A DNA stretch of 34,258 bases from positions 1-34,258 of the forward strand of contig JALVKL010000125.1 in NCBI GenBank assembly GCA_027033775.1, given 5' to 3'. The notes beneath the pieces are model-generated. The model saw nothing but the letters and a program-made list of their open reading frames with translations. It did not search any database and had not been told where the DNA came from. This stretch comes from a bacterium. Its GTDB lineage: Bacteria > Thermosulfidibacterota > Thermosulfidibacteria > Thermosulfidibacterales > Thermosulfidibacteraceae. The position numbers were made by a program, and so were the translations under genes. Positions 1 to 8,762 of the stretch are shown in pieces (the stretch's first letter is position 1; every line of letters starts with the position of its first letter).

Positions 1-2
1 AA

Positions 3-791
3 CCGGGAGGAGTTCCATATATATTCATCTTTAGAAGTAAATACGGAAAACATGATGGCTCCAATGTTCCTACAGATACGCACTTTGTGAAACTTGTTGC
101 TGACTGGACTCCTGTTCCTAAAATTGTCACCAGCTTGAATCTCAGCTACAAATATCAGGACAATGACGATTCAGATTGGGAAGCAGACATTTATGTTGCT
201 GGCTTGAACCTATTCTTCATGCCCATGGAAAAGCTTACCTTTAACATAGGCGGTAATTACGAGTATGACACCTATGAAGCCAGGATGTGTGTTGATCTTT
301 TTGGTGGCTGAGGCGGTCACAGCTTTGTGAGGCAGGTTGCCTCACTCTGTGACAAGGTTGATTATGATGTGAAGAATGTTGTTCTTTACGCCAATTTGGA
401 CTTCCAGCCACTGGACAATTTGAAGCTTTTTGCCGACTTTAGCTACACATGGTCTAAAGCGGATGCGGACAATCCCCACTTTGGCAATCCTTGGAATGTG
501 ATAACCCTTTACGGTGGCACTCCTGATGATCCTCATCCCAGTTATAAGCCAGGTTATGATCCTTGGTTTGCTATAACCTATACCAGCAGCATGGACGATA
601 TGTCCGACTGGTATGATTTGGAGTATGAGGTCTATGAGGTCTCTGGTGGGTTTGAGTGGAACATATGGAAGAATCTTTCCGTCAAAACTGTGGCCACATT
701 TAGAAAATTCAATGATGATGAGGAGTACCTCTACGAGGACAACGACGGAAAGATCTATATCCTGAATGCCAGCCTTATTTGGAAATTCTAA
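3..791 (+). CDS. Outer-membrane beta-barrel protein (5' end outside window), read through an in-frame TGA at 309-311; candidate selenoprotein
   Basis: ORFs 87-311 and 327-791 are in the same frame, and the frame is open from base 3. They are separated only by TGA 309-311 (ggt ggc TGA ggc ggt cac). Alternating amphipathic beta-strands with short turns (PMEKL, PLDNL) occur on both sides. The protein ends ...NASLIWKF*, with the C-terminal Phe typical of outer-membrane barrels. A SECIS-like hairpin lies immediately downstream of the TGA. Confidence 0.75.
316..353 (+). promoter_or_regulatory. Candidate bacterial SECIS element
   Basis: GTCACAG(316-322) pairs with CTGTGAC(347-353), 7 bp. There is an asymmetric internal loop CTTT/T. 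GTGAGGCA(327-334) pairs with TGCCTCAC(338-345), 8 bp, with apical loop GGT(335-337). The loop is 23 nt after the in-frame TGA. The apex GCAGGTTGC resembles GCAGGTCTGC of E. coli fdhF SECIS. Confidence 0.75.
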
Positions 792-812
792 GCTCCTGCC
801 TCCGTTTCATAT

Positions 813-846
813 AAAAGCCGCCCTCTACTTCAGAGGGCGGCTTTTT
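813..846 (+). terminator. Rho-independent terminator of the beta-barrel gene
   Basis: Perfect stem AAAAGCCGCCCTCT / AGAGGGCGGCTTTT with loop acttc, running into a T-tract, 22 nt after the stop codon. Confidence 0.92.
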
Positions 847-851
847 AATTC

Positions 852-879
852 TTGACATAAAAATCATACAAATTATCTT
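852..879 (+). promoter_or_regulatory. Sigma70-type promoter for ssrA
   Basis: TTGACA (852-857), 16 nt spacer, TATCTT (874-879), about 14 nt upstream of the tmRNA 5' end. Confidence 0.6.
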
Positions 880-892
880 TTATTCTGCCTGA

Positions 893-1246
893 GGGGGCGA
901 AATGGTTTCGACGGGGATGGACGGGAGGCAGGGTAGCACGCCGGGTGCCGCCGACCCGTTACCACAGGCGGGCAAACACAAGTGCCGACGCTGAGTACGC
1001 ACTGGCTGCTTAATTAGCAGCCACAGGTTATGCGGCCTCGCCTGCCGGGCTGCATAACCTGCCGGGTAGGCAGGCTGGCTGAAGTCTCTTGCTCCGGGAG
1101 GCTTCAGCGAGAAACTCACGGAGCTGGTAGGATGTCCAACCTGCCCGTGGGTTGGCTCCTGCGAGATTCCAAACACGGGCTGAGCGTGGAGAGGCCCTGC
1201 TGGCCTGCATCTCCGGACGCGGGTTCGATTCCCGCCGCCTCCACCA
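893..1246 (+). ncRNA. ssrA: Transfer-messenger RNA (tmRNA, one-piece)
   Basis: 5' GGGGGCGAAATGGTTTCGACGGGG and 3' GGACGCGGGTTCGATTCCCGCCGCCTCCACCA are the conserved tmRNA ends. The acceptor stem GGGGGCG/CGCCTCC pairs (with one G-U). The tag ORF at 972-1013 reads ANTSADAEYALAA*. CCA is encoded. Confidence 0.97.
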
Positions 1247-1271
1247 GTTTTTATTCTTTGGAGTTCTGAAA

Positions 1272-2378
1272 ATGACCAGAAAAGATAGGATAGAAGAGTT
1301 TTTCCGCTCTCTTAAAAAGAGAAAGGCTATAGCCGAGGAGAGGTTTGAAGACATAAAGTATTACAGGCTTAAGGATGACACCAGGTCTTTCCTCAGGGGA
1401 ACAGTTTATGTGGAAGGAGATCTCATAATAGGGTACCCCAGAATACCGAGAATACTCTCTCTTTATGCTGGGGTGAAATCCAACATAAAGGAGCCTTTCT
1501 GGGTGGAGGAGAAGGCTGACGGCTATAATGTGAGGGTGGCAAAGGTTGACGATAAGATTGTTGCCTTTACAAGGGCAGGATACATCTGTCCTTTCACAAC
1601 GGATAGATTAAAGGATCTTGGGGATTTTGAGGCTTTCTTTAAAGATTATCCCCATATGGTCATAGCGGGAGAGGTGGTGGGTAAAAACACCCCATATTCC
1701 GAGCTTTATCCCGCCTATCTGGATGAGGAAATTGCCTTTTTTGCCTTTGATCTTTTCTCTAAGGATGATTGGCGTTTTGTCTCTCCAGAGGAAAAATACA
1801 AAATAATTTCAAGATACGATATCAGACAGGTGGAGCATTGGGGGCCTTTTTCATACTCTGATCTTGAAAAGGTGGTGGATGTTTTAAAGTGGCTGGATAA
1901 GAATGTTTACGAAGGTGTGGTGATAAAGGGTGCCACTGGGAGAAGGGTAAAGTATGTTCTGCCTCACATAAACATCAGGGATGTTCTCTTTTCCTCTCAT
2001 CTTATGGCGGAGCTTCCCCCTGAGTTTTACACTCAAAGGATAGTGAGGATGGTGCTTTCCTCTAAGGAGCTTGGGATTAGCCTTAACAATACCGATTTTT
2101 GCCAGCTCGGGGAGGCTTTTGTCTCGGGTTTTATGAAGGCTGTTGAGGATTACTTAAAAGATGGAAAGGTGAAATGGATTTTTGAACTCAAATTTAGGGA
2201 TCCTAAAAGGGCGCAGCTTTTTGTTGATCAGATAAACAAAACCAGTAAAACCGTTAAGGTGAAGATCTTCAGTATGGAGCCTGAGGGAGAATACTGGCGG
2301 GTTGTCCTTGAGAAAGACTTTTTAAGATCCACCGGGTATCTTGCCAGTATCTTTAGCGGAAATCTTATTTACGATTAA
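1272..2378 (+). CDS. ATP-dependent RNA ligase, Rnl3 / Pab1020-type family
   Basis: Contains the nucleotidyltransferase motif EEKADGYNVRV and downstream motifs (EVVGKNTPYSELYP, FAFDLF, EGVVIKG). The ATG at 1272 is preferred because the longer ORF start (1152) lies inside the tmRNA. Confidence 0.85.
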   Translation: MTRKDRIEEFFRSLKKRKAIAEERFEDIKYYRLKDDTRSFLRGTVYVEGDLIIGYPRIPRILSLYAGVKSNIKEPFWVEEKADGYNVRVAKVDDKIVAFTRAGYICPFTTDRLKDLGDFEAFFKDYPHMVIAGEVVGKNTPYSELYPAYLDEEIAFFAFDLFSKDDWRFVSPEEKYKIISRYDIRQVEHWGPFSYSDLEKVVDVLKWLDKNVYEGVVIKGATGRRVKYVLPHINIRDVLFSSHLMAELPPEFYTQRIVRMVLSSKELGISLNNTDFCQLGEAFVSGFMKAVEDYLKDGKVKWIFELKFRDPKRAQLFVDQINKTSKTVKVKIFSMEPEGEYWRVVLEKDFLRSTGYLASIFSGNLIYD

Positions 2379-2967
2379 ATTTTCCCTTTGTGACGGATAA
2401 AAGGGAAAAGAAGGCTCTCGGATTGAGAAGCCTTATACCCAGCTTTTCTGCCCATCTCCTCACACCTGCGTCCATGGTGATAATGGTGGCGTCAAGCTCC
2501 ATGGCTAAAAGCACTATCTCAAGGTCTTCTTTGGAGTCTATTATCCCTTCCCTTAAAGCCTGTCTGTATTTCTCCCTTAGCCGTGCTATGGTAGTCTCTT
2601 CGCTTTTTGTTTCAGCTCTTTCCCTTACAGCCTTTTCCGCTACCCTCAATCCTTTGTTTATTCTCTCTCTTATTTCGTCTATCAGCTCATAGAGAAAGGC
2701 TCCTGTTACTCTTATGTCATACTTTCTGGGAGGACGCAGTCTTATGAGGAGTTCTGTGTCAGGGGGTAGATCCTCTCCAACAAAGTGCATAAGTTCGTTG
2801 TAAACAGAAGGTGGCATAAAGAATTCTGCATACTCCAGGTTTCTTATGTATTCAAGAAATCTCAAAAAAGCCTCTCTGGGAGAGTCTCCTAAGATAGAGT
2901 AGGTTTCCGGGTTTGTAAAAATGCTGGTGTCAATAACAAACTTTTCGTATTCTCTTATGTTATGCAT
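2365..2967 (-). CDS. HARP-type protein-only RNase P (homolog of Aquifex RNase P; also annotated 'RNA ligase partner protein', PIN domain)
   Basis: Characteristic motifs: FVIDTSIFTNPETY, EFFMPPSVYNEL, FLYELIDEIRERINKGLRVAEKA, LREKYRQALREGIIDSKEDLEIVLLAMELDATIITMDAGVRRWAEKLGI. These match my recollection of Aquifex Aq_880. Confidence 0.9.
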   Translation of the reverse strand: MHNIREYEKFVIDTSIFTNPETYSILGDSPREAFLRFLEYIRNLEYAEFFMPPSVYNELMHFVGEDLPPDTELLIRLRPPRKYDIRVTGAFLYELIDEIRERINKGLRVAEKAVRERAETKSEETTIARLREKYRQALREGIIDSKEDLEIVLLAMELDATIITMDAGVRRWAEKLGIRLLNPRAFFSLLSVTKGKFNRK

Positions 2968-2976
2968 AACCTATTT

Positions 2977-3600
2977 TTAGTCTGGAACAGGATTTCCTGC
3001 AAGCCACTGGTAAATATTTATGAAAAATCTTTTGTTGTCGTATTGATTCTGCGGGAAAAAGGGAAGAAGAACCCCTGTGGGAAGGTAAACTCCCCTTCCT
3101 TTTCCGTATTGAAAGGCAAAGGAGACAACCTTTTGATCCTTTCTGGCAAGAAGAGGTATCTTGCCAGAAAGGTTCTTTATGTCCGGGATTCTGTACATGT
3201 AAAACTTTACCTGGGTCACTCCTTTTAACAGGGGATGGTTTGATGAGGGAAAAGCTTTCAGCACTATAGGTTCCCATCTGTTGAGGGTGGCGTATTCTAT
3301 TTGATTGTTGAAAAATATGGAAGCGCTGTCGGTTTCTTCGTCTGAACCTGCATATACGATTATTCCTTTTCCACTTTTTACCCAGTTTTTGATGAGCTTC
3401 TGAAGATCTGTAGGAATATAAGCTATGCCCACCCTTAGATCCAAAACCTGGTATATATCCGGATTTTTTGTCAAAAACTCCCATAGCTCTTTTATCTGCT
3501 CTTTGTAGGCTATAAACACCTTTACCTTAGGCAGTCTTGCTTCCTGAGAAGGGGTGAGGGCTAAAAGCAAAAGGGCTATAAGAGGTGCTATTCTCTTCAT
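2977..3600 (-). CDS. Secreted ThuA/GATase-like protein of unknown function
   Basis: N-terminal signal peptide MKRIAPLIALLLLALTPSQEA. The fold pattern (YIPTDLQKLIKNWVKSGKGIIVYAG..., GRGVYLPTG) resembles ThuA/GATase1-like domains. The start overlaps the purH stop (TGATG). Confidence 0.55.
   Translation of the reverse strand: MKRIAPLIALLLLALTPSQEARLPKVKVFIAYKEQIKELWEFLTKNPDIYQVLDLRVGIAYIPTDLQKLIKNWVKSGKGIIVYAGSDEETDSASIFFNNQIEYATLNRWEPIVLKAFPSSNHPLLKGVTQVKFYMYRIPDIKNLSGKIPLLARKDQKVVSFAFQYGKGRGVYLPTGVLLPFFPQNQYDNKRFFINIYQWLAGNPVPD
3138..3172. repeat. Perfect 13-bp inverted repeat inside the ThuA-like CDS
   Basis: CCTTTCTGGCAAG (3138-3150), 9-nt loop, CTTGCCAGAAAGG (3160-3172). Confidence 0.9.
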
Positions 3601-5081
3601 CAGTGTTTAAAATGCCTCATTCTTGTGAAGACCATTGCCAGTCCCAGTTCATCTGCCCTCTTTATCACCTCTTTGTCTCTTATGGATCCACCCGGCTGTA
3701 TAATTGCTTTTACTCCAGCTTCATAGGCTATTTCTATACTGTCGGGAAAAGGAAAGAAGGCATCAGAAGCCATAATAGATCCCTCAATGACATGGCCAAA
3801 CTCCTTAGCCTTTGATATGGCTATCTTCACTGAATCAACCCTGCTGGTCTGGCCTGCTCCTATCCCTAAGGTCTTGTTTTCGTTTGATATCACAATGGCG
3901 TTGGACTTCACATGTTTTACAACTTTGAGTCCAAAAAGCATAGCCTTCCACTCTTCTTCTGTGGGTTCTCTTCTTGTTACCACTTCTAAATTAGAATAAA
4001 GTTCTTGATCGCTGTTTTGAACAAGTAATCCCCCTGTTATCTGCTTTATATTTATCTTTTCTGTGTATCTCCACTGGGGAAGCTCTATCACCCTGAGGTT
4101 TTCCTTGGCTGAAAGTATTTCTAAAGCTTTATGACTGTAAGATGGGGCTATTACAACTTCAAAGAAGTGCTTCACCATCTCTTGGGCTGTTTCAGGATCC
4201 AGCATTCTGTTAAAGGACACGATACCCCCATAGGCAGATAGAGGATCGCATGAGAGTGCTTCTAAAAAGGCTTTTTTTAGACTTGTTGATTCAGAGACTC
4301 CGCATGGATTCGTGTGTTTTATTATGGCACATGCTGGCTCCTCAAATTCCAGTATGAGTTGATAGGCTGCATCTGCGTCGTACAAGTTGTTGAAGGACAG
4401 GGGCTTTCCTTGGTGCTGTTTTATGTTGGAAAAGCCGTTATCGTTAAGTTGATAGAAAAATCCTTTCTGATGTGGGTTTTCTCCGTATCTTAAGGTGGCT
4501 TTCTTTTGGGCTGCAAAAAGCATGTATTCTGGGAATTCCTCTTTAGAAAGCCAGCTGTATATGTGGCTGTCGTACACTGAGGTTAGCATAAAGGCTTTTT
4601 CAGCAAGTTTCTTTCTGTCCTCTAATGAAAGGCTTTTTTCTTTAAGTTTTTGGGCTACCCAATGATAGTCCTTTTGGTCTGTTATCACCACTACGCTTTC
4701 GTAGTTTTTGGCTGCTGCCCTGATGAGTGTGGGACCGCCTATGTCTATCATCTCCACAGAGGGCTTTTCTGTAAAGGGATATAGGTTTATGACCACCACA
4801 TCAATTGGCTCTATACCAAGTTCTTTAAGGGTTTCCATGTGTTTGCTGTTGTTTCTGTCTGCAAGAATTCCTGCGTGAATTTTAGGGTGTAAGGTTTTAA
4901 CCCTTCCGTCCAGAATCTCGGGATAGCCTGTGTATTCAGAGACATCGATAACTTTTATGCCCTTTTCCCTTAAAAATCTTGCCGTGTTTCCTGTGGAAAG
5001 TATCTTGTATCCTATTTCAGTCAAAGCTTTGGCAAGCTCTTCTATTCCTTCTTTATAATAAACGCTTATTAACGCCCACAT
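3600..5081 (-). CDS. purH: Bifunctional AICAR formyltransferase / IMP cyclohydrolase
   Basis: MGS-like N-terminus (LISVYYKEGIEELAKALTEIGYKILSTGNTARFL...), DGRVKTLHPKIHAGILA, LRYGENPHQKGFFY, IIKHTNPCGVS, QPGGSIRDKEVI. Confidence 0.97.
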   Translation of the reverse strand: MWALISVYYKEGIEELAKALTEIGYKILSTGNTARFLREKGIKVIDVSEYTGYPEILDGRVKTLHPKIHAGILADRNNSKHMETLKELGIEPIDVVVINLYPFTEKPSVEMIDIGGPTLIRAAAKNYESVVVITDQKDYHWVAQKLKEKSLSLEDRKKLAEKAFMLTSVYDSHIYSWLSKEEFPEYMLFAAQKKATLRYGENPHQKGFFYQLNDNGFSNIKQHQGKPLSFNNLYDADAAYQLILEFEEPACAIIKHTNPCGVSESTSLKKAFLEALSCDPLSAYGGIVSFNRMLDPETAQEMVKHFFEVVIAPSYSHKALEILSAKENLRVIELPQWRYTEKINIKQITGGLLVQNSDQELYSNLEVVTRREPTEEEWKAMLFGLKVVKHVKSNAIVISNENKTLGIGAGQTSRVDSVKIAISKAKEFGHVIEGSIMASDAFFPFPDSIEIAYEAGVKAIIQPGGSIRDKEVIKRADELGLAMVFTRMRHFKH

Positions 5082-5092
5082 TTTTTCCTCCT

Positions 5093-6169
5093 TTAGAAGG
5101 GAAGATTTCTTTTTAAAAAGTCCACCTTTTCTTTTATATCTCGCTTTATACTATTTTTACTTCCGCTCCAGGAAGGAATATCCCTTATACCTGGTCCTTC
5201 GTAGCCCTCCATTATGGATATTCTCATGAACCATTGGGGAAGCCAATCTTCAATGGTTTGTCCCGTTATGGATGCCCAAAAGATGGTCCATATCCGTGCA
5301 ACATTTATTATATCGTAGCCTCCACCTCCTGTGATCACCATAGGGATGCCATTGAATTCTGATAACAGCTCTCCCATCTTTTCGTATATTCCTGTTGTAA
5401 GATAAAGAGAGCTTAAAGGATCGTCTTTATGGGCGTCAATACCTGCCTGAATGAAGATGATTTCTGGTTCAAATCTTTTTATTACAGGAATTATAAGCTT
5501 CTCAAAGACAAAAAGAACGTCCTCGTCCTCTGCGTATCTTGGCAAAGGGATGTTGATGTTATATCCGTATCCCTTTCCGCTACCCAGTTCATCCACTTTT
5601 CCTGTATTGGGAAATATGCCTTCTTGGTGTATGGAGACAACGAGAACCCTGTCAGTTTCGTAATACATCTCTTGGACAGCATCGCAGTGGTGTGCATCAA
5701 AGTCAAGGTAAAGCACTTTCTCTACCTTCTTTCTTGCCCTCTCAATGGCCACGATTATATCATTAACATAGCAAAAACCGTAGGCTTTATCCTTTTTTGC
5801 ATGGTGCATTCCTCCGCCTAAGTTAAAGAAAATACCGCCATTGAGGGCTAAATCTGTTGCTTTTAATGTCCCTCCAGCTGTGAGAAGGCAGAGCTCAAAA
5901 ATGCCTGGTATAGCGGGGTTTTCTTCGTTTCCAAGATTGAAGGCAGGATCCGGCTTTTCCCTTCTTAAGGCTTCCAAATACTCTTTGGTGTGGAAAACCA
6001 ATAGATCTTCAGGACTTGCCAGCTCAGGCTCATAAATTTCGTCTTGAGAAATGACCTTCATCTCTTTCATCAGCTCAAAGGCAAGTTTTATTCTTATGGT
6101 TCTTACAGGGTGGTTTCTTCCATAATCAAACTGCCAGTATTTTTCCGAAACTATAATGCCCTTTTTCAT
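5093..6169 (-). CDS. Histone deacetylase / acetoin-utilisation (AcuC-like) family amidohydrolase
   Basis: NLGGGMHHAKKDKAYGFCYVNDIIVAI, YLDFDAHHCDAVQEMYY, FIQAGIDAHKDDPLSSLYLTT, VITGGGGYDIINVARIW. Start at ATG 6169; the upstream ORF extension lacks family similarity. Confidence 0.9.
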   Translation of the reverse strand: MKKGIIVSEKYWQFDYGRNHPVRTIRIKLAFELMKEMKVISQDEIYEPELASPEDLLVFHTKEYLEALRREKPDPAFNLGNEENPAIPGIFELCLLTAGGTLKATDLALNGGIFFNLGGGMHHAKKDKAYGFCYVNDIIVAIERARKKVEKVLYLDFDAHHCDAVQEMYYETDRVLVVSIHQEGIFPNTGKVDELGSGKGYGYNINIPLPRYAEDEDVLFVFEKLIIPVIKRFEPEIIFIQAGIDAHKDDPLSSLYLTTGIYEKMGELLSEFNGIPMVITGGGGYDIINVARIWTIFWASITGQTIEDWLPQWFMRISIMEGYEGPGIRDIPSWSGSKNSIKRDIKEKVDFLKRNLPF

Positions 6170-6188
6170 GTTTTTCCTATTTAAATGG

Positions 6189-6217
6189 TTGACTATGTTA
6201 AATTCAAGGAGTATTAG
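6189..6217 (+). promoter_or_regulatory. Predicted sigma70-type promoter for asd
   Basis: TTGACT (6189-6194), 17-nt spacer, TATTAG (6212-6217), in the divergent intergenic region. Confidence 0.5.
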
Positions 6218-6254
6218 GCAGAAAAATTCTTGGTAAGGGACAGGGGGATTGGAT

Positions 6255-7271
6255 ATGGGGGAATATGTTGTAGCTATAGCAGGAGCTACTGGTGCTGTGG
6301 GCAGAGAAATGCTCAAGATTTTGGAGGAAAGAAACTTTCCTGTTAAAGAACTCAAGCTTTTTGCTTCTGAAAGGTCAGAGGGTGTAGAGCTTGAGTTTAA
6401 AGGTGAAAGGATAAAGGTTCAGGTTCTGAGAAAAGGGGTTTTCAAGGGATGCGATATAGCCCTTTTTTCCTGTGGCGGGTCAAGATCTTTAGAGTTTGCA
6501 CCAGATGCTGCGAAGGATGGATGTGTCGTGATAGACAACTCCAGTGCTTGGAGGATGGATCCAGAGGTGCCTTTGGTGGTGCCTGAGGTTAATCCTCATG
6601 CAGTGGCTGATTACAAAAATAAAGGTATAATAGCCAATCCCAACTGTTCCACCATTCAGATGGTGGTTCCTTTGAAGCCCTTGCATGACTACGGAAAAAT
6701 TAAGTACATTTTTGTTGCCACCTACCAGTCCACTTCTGGAGCAGGTAAAAAGGCTATGGATGAGCTTCTTGAACAGACAAGGGCTATATTAAACTTCCAG
6801 CCTGTAGAATGTAAGGTGTTTCCCTATCAGATTGCCTTCAACTGCCTGCCTCATATAGATGTCTTTCTGGAAAATGATTACACCAAAGAAGAGATGAAGA
6901 TGGTGAATGAAACAAAGAAGATTATGGAGGATCCTGATATAAAGGTGAGCCCCACTTGTGTGAGGGTTCCTGTCTTTATTGGCCATTCAGAGGCTGTTAC
7001 CATAGAGACAGAGAAGAAAATAACCGCAGAGAAAGCAAGGAAGCTTCTTTCCAACTTTCCTGGTGTTAAGGTGGTTGATGATCCTTCGCAAAATTTGTAT
7101 CCTCTTGCTATAGAAGCTGCTGGAAAGGATGAGTGTTTTGTGGGTAGGATAAGAGAGGATGTGGGTATTGAAAATGGCCTTTCCATGTGGATAGTGGCGG
7201 ATAATCTGAGAAAGGGAGCCGCACTAAACGCTGTTCAGATAGCGGAGATACTGATTAAAAACTATCTTTAA
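6255..7271 (+). CDS. asd: Aspartate-semialdehyde dehydrogenase
   Basis: VVAIAGATGAVGREMLKILEERNFP, IANPNCSTIQMVVPLKPLHD, TYQSTSGAGKKAMDEL. ATG 6255 is chosen over TTG 6249 because AGGGGG lies 7-8 nt upstream. Confidence 0.96.
   Translation: MGEYVVAIAGATGAVGREMLKILEERNFPVKELKLFASERSEGVELEFKGERIKVQVLRKGVFKGCDIALFSCGGSRSLEFAPDAAKDGCVVIDNSSAWRMDPEVPLVVPEVNPHAVADYKNKGIIANPNCSTIQMVVPLKPLHDYGKIKYIFVATYQSTSGAGKKAMDELLEQTRAILNFQPVECKVFPYQIAFNCLPHIDVFLENDYTKEEMKMVNETKKIMEDPDIKVSPTCVRVPVFIGHSEAVTIETEKKITAEKARKLLSNFPGVKVVDDPSQNLYPLAIEAAGKDECFVGRIREDVGIENGLSMWIVADNLRKGAALNAVQIAEILIKNYL

Positions 7272-8762
<1,491 letters not shown>

Noticed and set aside
309-311. Genome-wide reassignment of UGA (e.g. to Trp or Gly)
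   Set aside because: TGA serves as the terminating codon for several clear genes in the window (purH, pgsA, tsaC, NUDIX hydrolase).
87-791. Beta-barrel gene as a simple nonsense-mutated pseudogene or two separate genes (87-311 and 327-791)
   Set aside because: Frame and barrel composition are preserved beyond the TGA to an intact C-terminal Phe and terminator, no other stops or frameshifts exist, and a SECIS-like hairpin follows the TGA. Not fully excluded without homologues.
880-1354. ORFs overlapping the tmRNA (880-1176 -, 1028-1354 -, 1030-1269 +, and the 1152-1271 extension of the ligase)
   Set aside because: They lie in the structured tmRNA gene and have no protein-family character; the ligase start is reassigned to ATG 1272.
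3138-3172. Second SECIS element
   Set aside because: There is no in-frame TGA upstream in the minus-strand gene, and the loop lacks the appropriate context.
6170-6355. N-terminal extension of the HDAC-like ORF (to 6355)
   Set aside because: It overlaps the start of asd on the opposite strand; family similarity begins at MKKGIIVSEKYW (6169).
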